Assembly (NCBI GenBank): GCA_963422675.2
Contig: CAXVYS010000009.1
Coordinates: 310,001-374,000, forward strand
Length of the DNA stretch: 64,000 nucleotides
From: UBA4416 sp963422675
Lineage (GTDB): Bacteria; Bacteroidota; Bacteroidia; B-17B0; Aurantibacillaceae
Reading direction: 5' to 3'
The notes beneath the pieces were generated by a model that did not search any database, was not told the DNA's origin, and saw only the letters and a list, made by a program, of their open reading frames with translations. Of the stretch, positions 15,269 to 24,204 are shown one piece after another. The first letter of the stretch is position 1; each line of letters begins with the position of its first letter. The position numbers and the translations under genes were made by a program.

Positions 15269-17182
15269 CTGAGTACAACACCGGATATTCATTTTTATTT
15301 AAAAAAACACTGGGGACATAGTTCCTACAGGCCTTTGCAGGAAGACATTATCCGCTCGGTATTAAATAAAAAAGACACACTGGCACTTTTGCCTACCGGT
15401 GGTGGTAAATCGATTTGTTTCCAGGTACCCGGTTTAGTGATAGGCGGAACCTGCCTGGTTATTTCGCCCTTAATTGCTTTAATGAATGATCAGGTGCAGA
15501 ATCTCAAAAGTAAAGGGATTAGCGCAGTAGCCATTACTTCGGTGATGAATGCTAAAGAAATTGATATTGCCCTCAATAATGCAGCTTACGGACACGTGCA
15601 GTTTTTATACCTCTCGCCTGAACGTATCGAAAATGAAACCTTTCGCCAACGCTTATCTTATCTGCCCATTGGTTTAATTGCGGTAGATGAGGCGCATTGT
15701 ATTTCACAATGGGGGTATGATTTTAGACCAAGCTATTTAAAAATTGCGGAGCTGCGGGAATATTTTCCTACCGTTAATATTATCGCAGTTACAGCTTCTG
15801 CTACAAAAGAAGTAGTGGAAGACATTCAGGCAAGGTTGGGCTTTAAAGATGCCGGTGTATTTCGTCAGTCGTTTGAAAGAGAAAATATCCGCTATATTGT
15901 ACAACAGGAAGAAAATAAATACGAGCGTTTATTAAAAGTCATTAAAAATGTAGGTGGTACGGGCATTATATATGTTCGTAACCGGAAAAAAACACAGGAG
16001 ATCAGTAAGTGGCTGGTTCAGAATGGGATCTCGTCTACTTTTTACCATGCGGGTATTAATGCCAATGAACGGGCATCCATTCAGCAAAACTGGATCGATA
16101 ATAAATCGCAAATTATTGTTGCCACCAATGCCTTTGGTATGGGGATAGATAAACCCGATGTGCGTTTTGTAGTACACCTCGATTTGCCTGAAAGTCTGGA
16201 AGCCTACTTCCAGGAAGCGGGCAGGGGAGGCCGAGATGGTAAACCGGCCTTTGCTGTATTGTTATATAATCATCAGGATGTTGTTTCTTTAAAAGAACAG
16301 TTCGAAGAAAAAACACCTTCCATAGAAGAGATCAAACAATCGTACCAGGCCATCTTTAATTATTACCAGGTACCTGTAGAAAGTGGGGAAGGCTTATCGG
16401 TTAGTTTTAATTTGGATGAAGTAACCCGTAACTATAATTTAAAACCGATAACCGTTTACAATTCCATTAAGTGTTTAGAGAAAGAAGGATATTTTTCTTT
16501 TTTAGATAGTGGCTATGAGCCTCCCAAGATAATGATGCTGATGAATAAAACGGATTTGTATAATTTTCAGATAAAATTTCCGAGCTACGAACCTTTGATC
16601 AAAACCTTGCTACGTAGCTATGGCGGCTTATGGGAACAATACGTGTATATAAAGGAAAAAGACCTGGCTTACAGAACTAAATATTCCGAATCTCTTTTGC
16701 AGCAACAACTGGAAGTTTTAAATAAGCAGGGTGTTTTATCTTTTATCCCTCAAACAACATTACCCAAACTGGTTTTTTTACAAACCAGGATCAATTTAAA
16801 ACATCAAAACATCAGCCTCATCAATTATCCGATATTGAAGGAAAAAGCCCTGAAGCGATTAAACAGTGTGGTTAAATATGTAACAGAAACCAATTTTTGC
16901 AGAAGTCGTTTATTGCTTTCTTATTTTAATGAAACCGATTTTAAAGATTGCGGATACTGCGATGTATGCCTGGAAAAGTACAAAGTACAACTCAGTACCG
17001 ACGAAGGTTTATCCGAAAAAATAAAACAGGAAGCCATGATACAGGTATTCACTCTGGAAGATCTGATCAAACAGTTTCCATCGGTAAACACCAAACGACT
17101 CACAAAAGTGATCAATCAAATGATAGATGATGGTATTTTATCTATCGATAAACATAAAGTAATTTCAGTAAATTTAATATGA
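15269..17182 (+). CDS. RecQ-family ATP-dependent DNA helicase
   Basis: A 3'-5' DNA helicase with all RecQ landmarks: Walker A 'LLPTGGGKSICFQVP', 'VDEAHCISQWGYDFRP', 'AVTASAT', 'VATNAFGMGIDKPDVR' and 'QEAGRGGRDGKP', followed by the zinc-binding cysteines in 'CRSRLL' and 'DCGYCDVC'. No HRDC domain is apparent. The frame's first TTG (15335) would remove the conserved N-terminal segment 'LKKHWGHSSYRPLQEDII', which is encoded upstream in frame. Between the in-frame stop at 15251 and 15335 there is no ATG, GTG or TTG, so I place the start at CTG 15269 (about 637 residues). The methyltransferase gene overlaps its stop by 4 nt. Confidence 0.88.
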   Translation: MSTTPDIHFYLKKHWGHSSYRPLQEDIIRSVLNKKDTLALLPTGGGKSICFQVPGLVIGGTCLVISPLIALMNDQVQNLKSKGISAVAITSVMNAKEIDIALNNAAYGHVQFLYLSPERIENETFRQRLSYLPIGLIAVDEAHCISQWGYDFRPSYLKIAELREYFPTVNIIAVTASATKEVVEDIQARLGFKDAGVFRQSFERENIRYIVQQEENKYERLLKVIKNVGGTGIIYVRNRKKTQEISKWLVQNGISSTFYHAGINANERASIQQNWIDNKSQIIVATNAFGMGIDKPDVRFVVHLDLPESLEAYFQEAGRGGRDGKPAFAVLLYNHQDVVSLKEQFEEKTPSIEEIKQSYQAIFNYYQVPVESGEGLSVSFNLDEVTRNYNLKPITVYNSIKCLEKEGYFSFLDSGYEPPKIMMLMNKTDLYNFQIKFPSYEPLIKTLLRSYGGLWEQYVYIKEKDLAYRTKYSESLLQQQLEVLNKQGVLSFIPQTTLPKLVFLQTRINLKHQNISLINYPILKEKALKRLNSVVKYVTETNFCRSRLLLSYFNETDFKDCGYCDVCLEKYKVQLSTDEGLSEKIKQEAMIQVFTLEDLIKQFPSVNTKRLTKVINQMIDDGILSIDKHKVISVNLI

Positions 17183-17883
17183 CAGGCACACTTTATTTAT
17201 TACCAGTAGGATTAGGCGAATGCGATTTGCAGGATGTATTGCCGCGCAAAAACTTTGAAGTGATTAAAACACTTAATTACTTTATTGCCGAAAACGCCAA
17301 AGAGGCAAGAGCCTTTTTAAAACAATGCCAGTATCCTGAAATTAGCAGGGCTGAGTTTTCATTGATCAACCAGCATGCTAAACAGGAAGAAATACTTTCC
17401 TTTTTAGAACCTTTATTACAAGGCCATAATATGGGCTTAATGAGTGATGCAGGTTGCCCAGGTATTGCCGATCCTGGCGCAGAAATTGTGAAATTCGCAC
17501 ATCAAAAAAATATTAAAGTAGTTCCGTTAATTGGCCCGAGCTCCATCGTATTATCCATTATGGCAAGTGGCTTTAACGGACAAAATTTTGCTTTTATAGG
17601 ATATCTGCCTATTGATAAAGTAGAGCGGTTAAAACGCATTCGTGAAGTGGAACAGCATACTATGAAATTTAAACAGGCACAGTTTTTTATAGAAACGCCG
17701 TACCGTAATCAAAATTTATTTGAAGATCTTATAAAGAACTTAAATCCGGCTTCTAAATTACTGGTAGCCACAAATATTACCTTAGGTGACGAACATATTA
17801 TGGTTAAAACTGTTGCAGCCTGGAAGAAAAGTGAACTCCCCGATTTTGTAAAGAAGCCTACTATATTTGGCATATACGTGTAA
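17179..17883 (+). CDS. RsmI-like SAM-dependent methyltransferase
   Basis: A 234-residue tetrapyrrole-methylase-fold protein similar to RsmI, the 16S rRNA C1402 2'-O-methyltransferase. Family signatures are 'GTLYLLPVGLG' at the N-terminus, 'GLMSDAGCPGIADPGAEIV' (about 92-110), 'VVPLIGPSSIVLSIMASGFNGQNFAF' (in part, about 114-139) and 'QFFIETPYRN'. It is shorter than classical RsmI (about 280 residues), as in many Bacteroidota homologues, lacking the C-terminal helical tail. The start ATG overlaps the recQ stop (ATGA), so it is translationally coupled to the helicase gene. Confidence 0.83.
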   Translation: MTGTLYLLPVGLGECDLQDVLPRKNFEVIKTLNYFIAENAKEARAFLKQCQYPEISRAEFSLINQHAKQEEILSFLEPLLQGHNMGLMSDAGCPGIADPGAEIVKFAHQKNIKVVPLIGPSSIVLSIMASGFNGQNFAFIGYLPIDKVERLKRIREVEQHTMKFKQAQFFIETPYRNQNLFEDLIKNLNPASKLLVATNITLGDEHIMVKTVAAWKKSELPDFVKKPTIFGIYV

Positions 17884-17935
17884 CTATTTAATGAACAGTT
17901 TAAAATTTTGGAGACACCTTAAATAGAATTAACAG

Positions 17936-17943
17936 TATCTTTG
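17936..17943 (+). promoter_or_regulatory. TAnnTTTG -7 promoter box
   Basis: TATCTTTG matches the Bacteroidota -7 consensus exactly, 20 nt before the ATG at 17964. A TTTG at 17907-17910 is further away than the usual 19-21-nt spacer. Confidence 0.45.
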
Positions 17944-17963
17944 GTATAACAAAAAAACGTCAC

Positions 17964-19202
17964 ATGAAAAATAAATCACTTCTGCTTTTAGGAATCTTTT
18001 TTGGATCTTTTGCGTATGGACAGGGTCGTAATATGATCTTTCAGAAATTTGCTGATATCCAGGATAGTCTTTGTAATCAGGCATATGAGAAACGGGATGA
18101 TAAAAAATACGAAAAACTACTCAATACTTTTACTGCAAAATATAACACACTGAATGAGTCAGACAAAATTGATTTTTCAGAACAGTATAAAAATATGTAT
18201 TATAATTTTTGCTGTTTGTATTCACTTCAAAACAATAAACTACCGGCATTGAATAATCTTGAAAAGTGTATTCAATTGGGTTACAATAATTATAAGCATA
18301 CGCTGGAAGACACAGATTTGGATAACATACGAAATGAAGAACGTTATAAAGCACTAATTAAAACAGTGAGGGCGGTTGGGGATTACGCTTATATTTTGAA
18401 AAGGGCGGAAAAGTATGATGTGTCTGATAAAAGAGAATTGCCAAAATTTTCCTATCAGCCAGCCGATAATCCAAACCTAGTAACGCTTCGGAAATATTTT
18501 AAGTTAGACTCTATTGCCGGCAGTGGGAATGAGGTTTCCAGAATCTTAAACCTTATGCATTGGATCCATGCGTTAATCCCGCATGATGGTCAGCATGAAA
18601 ACCCGGTTGTTAAAAATGCAATGGATATGATGGCAATCTGCAAAAAAGACCATCGCGGATTAAATTGCAGGGGATTGTCAACAGCGCTAAACGAATGTTA
18701 TTTATCATTAGGGATTAAATCACGGTTTTTGACTTGCATGCCAAAAGATAGTTTGAAAACAGATCCGGATTGCCACGTCATAAATATGGTGTATAGTACA
18801 ACATTAAAAAAATGGCTTTGGATAGATCCAACAAATGATGCTTACATAATGGATGAGAAGGGTGATTTACTGAGCGTGGAAGAAGTAAGAGAACGGCTTA
18901 TTACTAACAGGCCTTTGATCCTTAATCCTGATGCAAATTGGAATCATAAAGAGTCGGTAATGAAAGAATATTACCTGTATTATTACATGACGAAAAATCT
19001 TTATAAATTCAGTTGCCCGCTGAGTAGTGAATATGATGCGGAAACAAGAGGTGCAGATAAAAAAATTGGTTACGTTGAATTGATACCATTGGATGACTAT
19101 AAACAAACTCCTGATAAAACAGAAGAGATAAACGATAAAATAAACACCGTTTATACAACCTATAAAACAAATAATCCCCGATTATTTTGGCAAACACCGT
19201 AA
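17964..19202 (+). CDS. Secreted transglutaminase-like protein with TPR-like N-terminus
   Basis: A 412-residue exported protein. Signal peptide 'MKNKSLLLLGIFFGSFAYGQ'. Residues about 75-130 ('FCCLYSLQNNKLPALNNLEK', 'LEDTDLDNIRNEERYKALI') resemble the TPR-like end-of-group module. The C-terminal half holds a transglutaminase-like core with a candidate triad: Cys in 'GLNCRGLSTALNECYLSLGI', His in 'PDCHVINMVYS' and Asp in 'WLWIDPTNDAY'. Such proteins may be cysteine peptidases or structural. A -7 box sits 20 nt upstream of the start, so it has its own transcript. Confidence 0.8.
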   Translation: MKNKSLLLLGIFFGSFAYGQGRNMIFQKFADIQDSLCNQAYEKRDDKKYEKLLNTFTAKYNTLNESDKIDFSEQYKNMYYNFCCLYSLQNNKLPALNNLEKCIQLGYNNYKHTLEDTDLDNIRNEERYKALIKTVRAVGDYAYILKRAEKYDVSDKRELPKFSYQPADNPNLVTLRKYFKLDSIAGSGNEVSRILNLMHWIHALIPHDGQHENPVVKNAMDMMAICKKDHRGLNCRGLSTALNECYLSLGIKSRFLTCMPKDSLKTDPDCHVINMVYSTTLKKWLWIDPTNDAYIMDEKGDLLSVEEVRERLITNRPLILNPDANWNHKESVMKEYYLYYYMTKNLYKFSCPLSSEYDAETRGADKKIGYVELIPLDDYKQTPDKTEEINDKINTVYTTYKTNNPRLFWQTP

Positions 19203-19601
19203 TAGTGTACGATACAGATTTAAAGTAAAAACGATTTCCTGGTTTTAATTGAGTCGGGGTCAAGTATTATCATTAAAAAAATAAACTTCGTCTATGTAAT
19301 TTCTCATTACATTTTTATTTCGTTTCTGTGATGTCTTGTCTAATAATTAGCTTAAAATCAGCGTTAAAAAAATAGCGCGACATAATTTTTTACAAAAAGC
19401 CTACAGGTTCCGGTTTTCTTTAGTAACGATTTTAACAAAAATCTAAAATAATTAAGTTTTTTAAATGCCCTGTTTTTGTTGGCCTGTAGAGGATCTTACG
19501 TTTTAATAAAAATGGAAAATTATTTTTTCAAAAAATTCGCCTCAATAATTTTGAACTCTTAAGCGAGTGTTATTAATTAGTAAATATTAAAACACACGCA
19601 T
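19203..19601. other. 399-bp intergenic region
   Basis: AT-rich spacer with no open frame I can support. It contains the -7 box described separately and a 7-bp imperfect inverted repeat (CCTACAGG near 19400 with CCTGTAGA near 19483) about 75 nt apart. I see no terminator or known RNA. Confidence 0.6.
19546..19553 (+). promoter_or_regulatory. TAnnTTTG -7 promoter box of the M43 gene
   Basis: TAATTTTG matches the Bacteroidota -7 consensus, 49 nt before the ATG at 19602. No clear -33 TTTG is found at the usual spacing. Confidence 0.4.
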
Positions 19602-22600
19602 ATGACAAAAAAAATATTCTTACTACTTAGCATTGTTTTTATTTTTTTATCAGGGTTTGCACAAACACCTCCTCAACGGAATTGCGGAACCATGCAACAC
19701 CATGAATATTTAAAACAAACCAGGCCTAATTACGAAAGTGATTTGAATTTATATAATCAGGCCATTGATCAATACCTGCAAACCAGGGCTCAAAGCCTTA
19801 CAGCGAGTAGAACCGCCACAAGTGCCATTATTACCATACCGGTAGTGGTGCATGTACTATATAACGGAGCATCTCAAAATATTACAGATGCTCAGGCAGC
19901 ATCGCAGGTACAGGTTTTAAATGATGATTTTGCAAAGTTTAATGCTGATGCCGTTAAAGTAACACAGCCTACTTTTTCTACGGTAGCATCTGGTGCCAAT
20001 ATCCGTTTTTGTTTAGCGCAACGGGATCCAAGTGGTAACGCTACAACCGGTGTTGTGCATAAAGCAACAACGGCATCTCCTTTCGGGACAGATGATGCCG
20101 TAAAAAGCAATTCAACGGGAGGAGATGATGCGTGGGATGTTACAAAATACATCAACATTTGGGTATGTGATTTGGGAAGTACGTTATTGGGTTATGGAGA
20201 ATTTCCTACCTCTTCATTAAGTAATACTTGGGGATTGGTATTGCATTATAAATATACCGGAAGTGGCGGTTCAGCTATCTCTCCTTATAATTTAGGCAGA
20301 ACGGGGACTCACGAATTCGGGCACGTGTTTAATTTATTACATATCTGGGGTGATGATAATGGTGCCTGTACCGGATCTGATCAGTGCACGGATACACCTA
20401 ACCAGGCGAGCGAACATTACGGGCCATTTGCCCAGGGATCTATTCAAACGGATGGCTGTACAGGAACAAGCCCCGGAGTAATGTGGATGAATTATATGGA
20501 TTATTCTGATGACGGATCTATGTACATGTTTACAGCTCAACAATGTGCACGTATGGAGGCTGTAGTAAATTCAGCTCCCTGGAATGTATTGCAAACGTCC
20601 AATGGTTGTACACCGGTTACATCTTTAGATGCAAGTATCTCCGCAATCAACTCTCCGCTAAACGGATCATCCACTTGTACAAATAGTGTTACACCAACAG
20701 TTATATTGCTTAATGCAGGAACTACCGCTTTAACGTCTGCTAAAATAGTATATAAAATGGATGCAGCAGCAACGCAAACACTTAGCTGGACAGGCTCTTT
20801 AGCAAGTGCTACATCAACGGTGTTAACTCTTAATAGTTTTACAGGATTAACAACAGCGGCTCATACATTTTCCGTTTGGGTAACTGCTCCAAATGCGGGA
20901 ACCGATTTGAATACGGCTAATGATAGTAAGTCCTCCACATTTACGGTTACAACCGGCGCGGCAGGAGCTGCATTACCTTTAACCGAAGGATTTGAATCTG
21001 TGACGTTTCCTCCTACCGGTTGGATAAAGCTAACGGCTAATACAACCAATACGGCTAATACATGGTCGCGGCTTGCAAATACAACAGGCTTAACGGCAGG
21101 GAGTACTGCTATTGCGAAGATGGACAATTTTTCAGGATCAACCAGTATTGTAGGGCAAAAGGACGCCTTAAGAACACCGGCATTAAATTTTTCAGGGGCA
21201 AACAGTTCTTTAAAAGTAAAGTTCGATGTGGCATACAGAATGTATAGTACTGCATCAGCAGATACTCTGAATGTTTATCTGTCATCAGATTGTGGTTCAA
21301 CCTGGACGCGACTTTACACAAAAGGAGGTGCAACATTATCCACAGTTACAGGAACATTAGGTACGGCTTTTACTCCAACGGCTAATGCGCAATGGCGCAG
21401 AGATAGTATTAGTTTATCCTCGTATGTTGGGTTGACAAGTGTTTACCTGAAATTTGAGTCGCGCAGTGGCTGGGGCAATAATGTGTATTTAGATAACATC
21501 AATGTAAACAGTACTGCTGTTGTTTCGGTACCTACTGCGAGCTTTACAAGTGTTGCTGCTAAATGTCAGGGAACATCTATTACATTAAGTGATCAGTCTA
21601 CTAACACACCAACCGGTTGGTTGTGGAGTATGCCAGGTGCAAGTCCTGCAACTTCTACTTCACAAAACCCGAGTGTTACTTACAGCGCCAGTGGAATTTA
21701 TACGGTTACCTTAAACGCAACGAATGGAGGAGGTACCAGTACACCATTTACCCGAACGGTAACGATTAATCCTGTGCCGACGGTTGCCGCAGTTTCTTCA
21801 ACGATTTGTGCCGGAGCTACAGGTACCATTACAGCGTCAGGTGCTTCAACTTATGCATGGAATACGGGAGGTACAACCGCTTCTATAACGGCTGTCCCGT
21901 CTGCTACAACAGTGTATACCGTTACCGGGACATCTGCTTTAAGTTGTACCAATGTAGCTACAGCCACCATCACCATTAAAGCATTACCAACAGTTGCGGC
22001 AACAAGTGCCACTTTGTGTTCAGGCACAAGCAGTGTGCTAACCGCTAGTGGCGCCTCTACCTATACCTGGACAAGTGGCTCTTCTACAGCCACTATTTCC
22101 GTTAGTCCAACCACCACAACAGTGTATACTGTAACGGGGACAGGAACCAATGCTTGTGTTAATACAACTACAAGTAATGTAACGGTTAACGCCTTACCTT
22201 CTACTACTATTATATCTTCAACAATATGCGCAGGGGCTACCGCTACACTTATCGCCAGTGGCGCCAGTACTTATACCTGGAATACAGGAGCAACAACCGC
22301 TAATTTATCTGCAAACCCTGCAGCAACTACTAATTATACGGTAACGGGGAAATCTGCCGCAGGTTGCATTAAAACTGCTACAGCCTCTATTACAGTGGGC
22401 AGTGCGCCTTCTATTTCTTTAGCATCTTCAACGATATGTGCCGGTTCATCGGCTGTATTATCGGCAAGCGGTGTTACTTCCTATACCTGGACATCCGGCC
22501 CTAATACAGCTACTTATTCTGTTACTCCTACGGCTACTACCATCTATACCGTATCGGGGAACTTAACAGGATGTACAGCTACAGCGGTTAAGACAGCAAC

Positions 22601-23738
22601 TATAACGGTAAACGCACTTCCTAATGTAACAGTTAATTCTTCCAGCATTTGTGCAGGTTCCACGGCTACGTTAACGTCGTCAGGAGCATCTACGTATGCC
22701 TGGAGTAATGGAGTCACCACTTCCGGGATTACAGTTAATCCCACAACTACTACATCTTATACAGTTACCGGTACTTCAGCAGTGGGTTGTTCCAAAGCAG
22801 TTGTATCCACTGTTTCTGTGAATGCACTTCCAACAGTTTTAGTAAATGCCGTAACCATTTGTTCAGGTTCAACGGCTACCTTAACTGCGTCAGGTGCGTC
22901 TTCTTACTTATGGAATACAGGAGCAACGGGTACAACGTTAGCAGTGTCTCCCGCATCGAGTACTACTTATACGGTTACAGGTACTTCAACATCGGGTTGT
23001 GCCAATACAGCTACAACCGGTGTTACGGTAGTAAGCGCACCTGCTATTACGGTTAACTCTGCTTCAGTATGTGCAGGCTCATCTACACAACTTGTAGCGA
23101 GTGGAGTAACGTCTTATACATGGAGCACAGGGATTAATAGCTCTACGCTATCTGTATCACCTACTGCCACTATGGTTTATACGGTTACAGGTAATATAGC
23201 AGGTTGTACAACGCAAGCCTCTCAAACCGCTACGGTTACGGTAAACGCTTTACCGGTTGTTAGTCTTGGTACTTTAAAAGCTACTGCCTGCTTAAATGAT
23301 GCGCCGGTTACCTTAACAGGTATACCTGCCGGAGGAATTTATTCGGGAGCAGGTGTGAGTGGTAATACATTCAATCCCTCTGTAGCGGGAGCAGGAACTT
23401 ATACCACAACGTATCTGTATACGAACTCAAACGGTTGTTCTAATTCGGCATACGAAGTATTTACAGTTGTATTATGTACAGGTATTGAAGAACTAAATAA
23501 TGGCACATTGGTTATTTACCCAAATCCTGCAAAAGAAACCTTAACGGTTAAATTAACCAACGGATCATTGGATAACACAATAATAGAATTATATGATGCT
23601 ATCGGTAAACAAGTCGTAAGCCATAAAGTAACAGATATAACTACCACCTTGTATATTGAAACACTGGCAAAAGGTATTTATACGCTGAGAGTGATTGCAA
23701 ATAATACCCAAACCGTTAGGCGGATCGTGAAAGAATAA
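19602..23738 (+). CDS. Giant M43-like zinc metalloprotease with Ig repeats and T9SS signal
   Basis: A 1378-residue secreted protein. Signal peptide 'MTKKIFLLLSIVFIFLSGFAQ'. The protease domain (about 75-345) resembles M43/cytophagalysin enzymes: zinc site H237-E-F-G-H241-V-F-N-L-L-H247 followed by 'IWGDDNGAC', and a Met-turn 'MNYMDYSDDG'. The usual Gly of HExxHxxGxxH is Asn244. After it come a CARDB-like segment (about 350-450), a choice-of-anchor-J/MAM-like domain starting 'LPLTEGFESVTFPPTGW' (about 460-645), a PKD domain (about 650-725), seven tandem Ig-like repeats (about 725-1215) and a C-terminal T9SS type A sorting domain ('LVIYPNPAKETLTV'). It is exported by type IX secretion and probably digests extracellular protein. 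Confidence 0.88.
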   Translation: MTKKIFLLLSIVFIFLSGFAQTPPQRNCGTMQHHEYLKQTRPNYESDLNLYNQAIDQYLQTRAQSLTASRTATSAIITIPVVVHVLYNGASQNITDAQAASQVQVLNDDFAKFNADAVKVTQPTFSTVASGANIRFCLAQRDPSGNATTGVVHKATTASPFGTDDAVKSNSTGGDDAWDVTKYINIWVCDLGSTLLGYGEFPTSSLSNTWGLVLHYKYTGSGGSAISPYNLGRTGTHEFGHVFNLLHIWGDDNGACTGSDQCTDTPNQASEHYGPFAQGSIQTDGCTGTSPGVMWMNYMDYSDDGSMYMFTAQQCARMEAVVNSAPWNVLQTSNGCTPVTSLDASISAINSPLNGSSTCTNSVTPTVILLNAGTTALTSAKIVYKMDAAATQTLSWTGSLASATSTVLTLNSFTGLTTAAHTFSVWVTAPNAGTDLNTANDSKSSTFTVTTGAAGAALPLTEGFESVTFPPTGWIKLTANTTNTANTWSRLANTTGLTAGSTAIAKMDNFSGSTSIVGQKDALRTPALNFSGANSSLKVKFDVAYRMYSTASADTLNVYLSSDCGSTWTRLYTKGGATLSTVTGTLGTAFTPTANAQWRRDSISLSSYVGLTSVYLKFESRSGWGNNVYLDNINVNSTAVVSVPTASFTSVAAKCQGTSITLSDQSTNTPTGWLWSMPGASPATSTSQNPSVTYSASGIYTVTLNATNGGGTSTPFTRTVTINPVPTVAAVSSTICAGATGTITASGASTYAWNTGGTTASITAVPSATTVYTVTGTSALSCTNVATATITIKALPTVAATSATLCSGTSSVLTASGASTYTWTSGSSTATISVSPTTTTVYTVTGTGTNACVNTTTSNVTVNALPSTTIISSTICAGATATLIASGASTYTWNTGATTANLSANPAATTNYTVTGKSAAGCIKTATASITVGSAPSISLASSTICAGSSAVLSASGVTSYTWTSGPNTATYSVTPTATTIYTVSGNLTGCTATAVKTATITVNALPNVTVNSSSICAGSTATLTSSGASTYAWSNGVTTSGITVNPTTTTSYTVTGTSAVGCSKAVVSTVSVNALPTVLVNAVTICSGSTATLTASGASSYLWNTGATGTTLAVSPASSTTYTVTGTSTSGCANTATTGVTVVSAPAITVNSASVCAGSSTQLVASGVTSYTWSTGINSSTLSVSPTATMVYTVTGNIAGCTTQASQTATVTVNALPVVSLGTLKATACLNDAPVTLTGIPAGGIYSGAGVSGNTFNPSVAGAGTYTTTYLYTNSNGCSNSAYEVFTVVLCTGIEELNNGTLVIYPNPAKETLTVKLTNGSLDNTIIELYDAIGKQVVSHKVTDITTTLYIETLAKGIYTLRVIANNTQTVRRIVKE
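21774..23252 (+). repeat. Seven tandem Ig-like repeat units within the M43 gene
   Basis: Seven consecutive units of about 66-78 codons each contain the recurring pattern '[ST]x[TS][IL]C[AS]G', a central 'SGASTYxW' strand and a terminal 'TTxYTVTG' strand. They are similar at DNA level, so slippage or recombination could vary the number. The following unit ('VVSLGTLKATACLNDAPVTL') is clearly different. Confidence 0.8.
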
Positions 23739-23753
23739 AAGGAATAACTATTT

Positions 23754-23795
23754 AAAAACCCCCGAAGACAGCATCGTTTTCGGGGGTTTTTGTTT
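23754..23795 (+). terminator. Rho-independent terminator after the M43 gene
   Basis: AAAAACCCCCGAA pairs with TTCGGGGGTTTTT (13 bp) around a 12-nt loop, followed by a T-rich stretch. It begins 16 nt after the stop at 23738. Confidence 0.88.
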
Positions 23796-23829
23796 TGGAA
23801 AATGTACATGAAACAATTAGTTTTGTTAT

Positions 23830-24135
23830 ATGTCTAACAAAATCCCTGCTTCTTTTAAAATTTTTATAATAGTGGTTTCTATTACCGCTTTAGTTTTTAC
23901 AACGGCCACATTATTTTCGTATTACCACGTTAATAAGAAGTTTGCTATGTTGTTGGCATTTTGTATGTTTATTGCCTTAGCCTTTACAACCGTTGGTATT
24001 TATACGGGATTCAGGTATAAGGCTGAGGACGAAAGATCAAAAATCCTTAACAGGATAGGCCTGATTGGGAATTTAATCATCTTTCTCTTTACAATGGGAA
24101 TGATGGCATTAGCTGTTATCTCTCTTATTATTTAA
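23830..24135 (+). CDS. Small inner-membrane protein, three predicted helices
   Basis: A 101-residue hydrophobic protein. Three membrane segments are evident: about 9-31 ('IFIIVVSITALVFTTATLF'), 38-60 ('FAMLLAFCMFIALAFTTVGI') and 76-100 ('IGLIGNLIIFLFTMGMMALA'). A charged loop 'YKAEDERSKILNR' lies before the last helix. I do not recognise a family. It stands alone between two strong terminators (23754-23795 and 24173-24201), so it is a monocistronic unit. The ATG at 23830 is the first in frame. Confidence 0.65.
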   Translation: MSNKIPASFKIFIIVVSITALVFTTATLFSYYHVNKKFAMLLAFCMFIALAFTTVGIYTGFRYKAEDERSKILNRIGLIGNLIIFLFTMGMMALAVISLII

Positions 24136-24172
24136 TAGAGAATAAATTTTCGGAACACAACTGTTTTAACTA

Positions 24173-24201
24173 AAAAATCCCCGCTGGTGGCGGGGATTTT
24201 T
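24173..24201. terminator. Bidirectional terminator between convergent genes
   Basis: AAAAATCCCCGC pairs with GCGGGGATTTTT (12 bp) around the 5-nt loop TGGTG, with A/T tracts on both sides. It serves the small membrane protein (plus) and the M16 peptidase (minus, stop at 24205). Confidence 0.9.
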
Positions 24202-24204
24202 GTA

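Noticed and set aside
21774..23252. CRISPR array
   Set aside because: The repeats are about 200-235 bp, in frame, and encode Ig-like domains.
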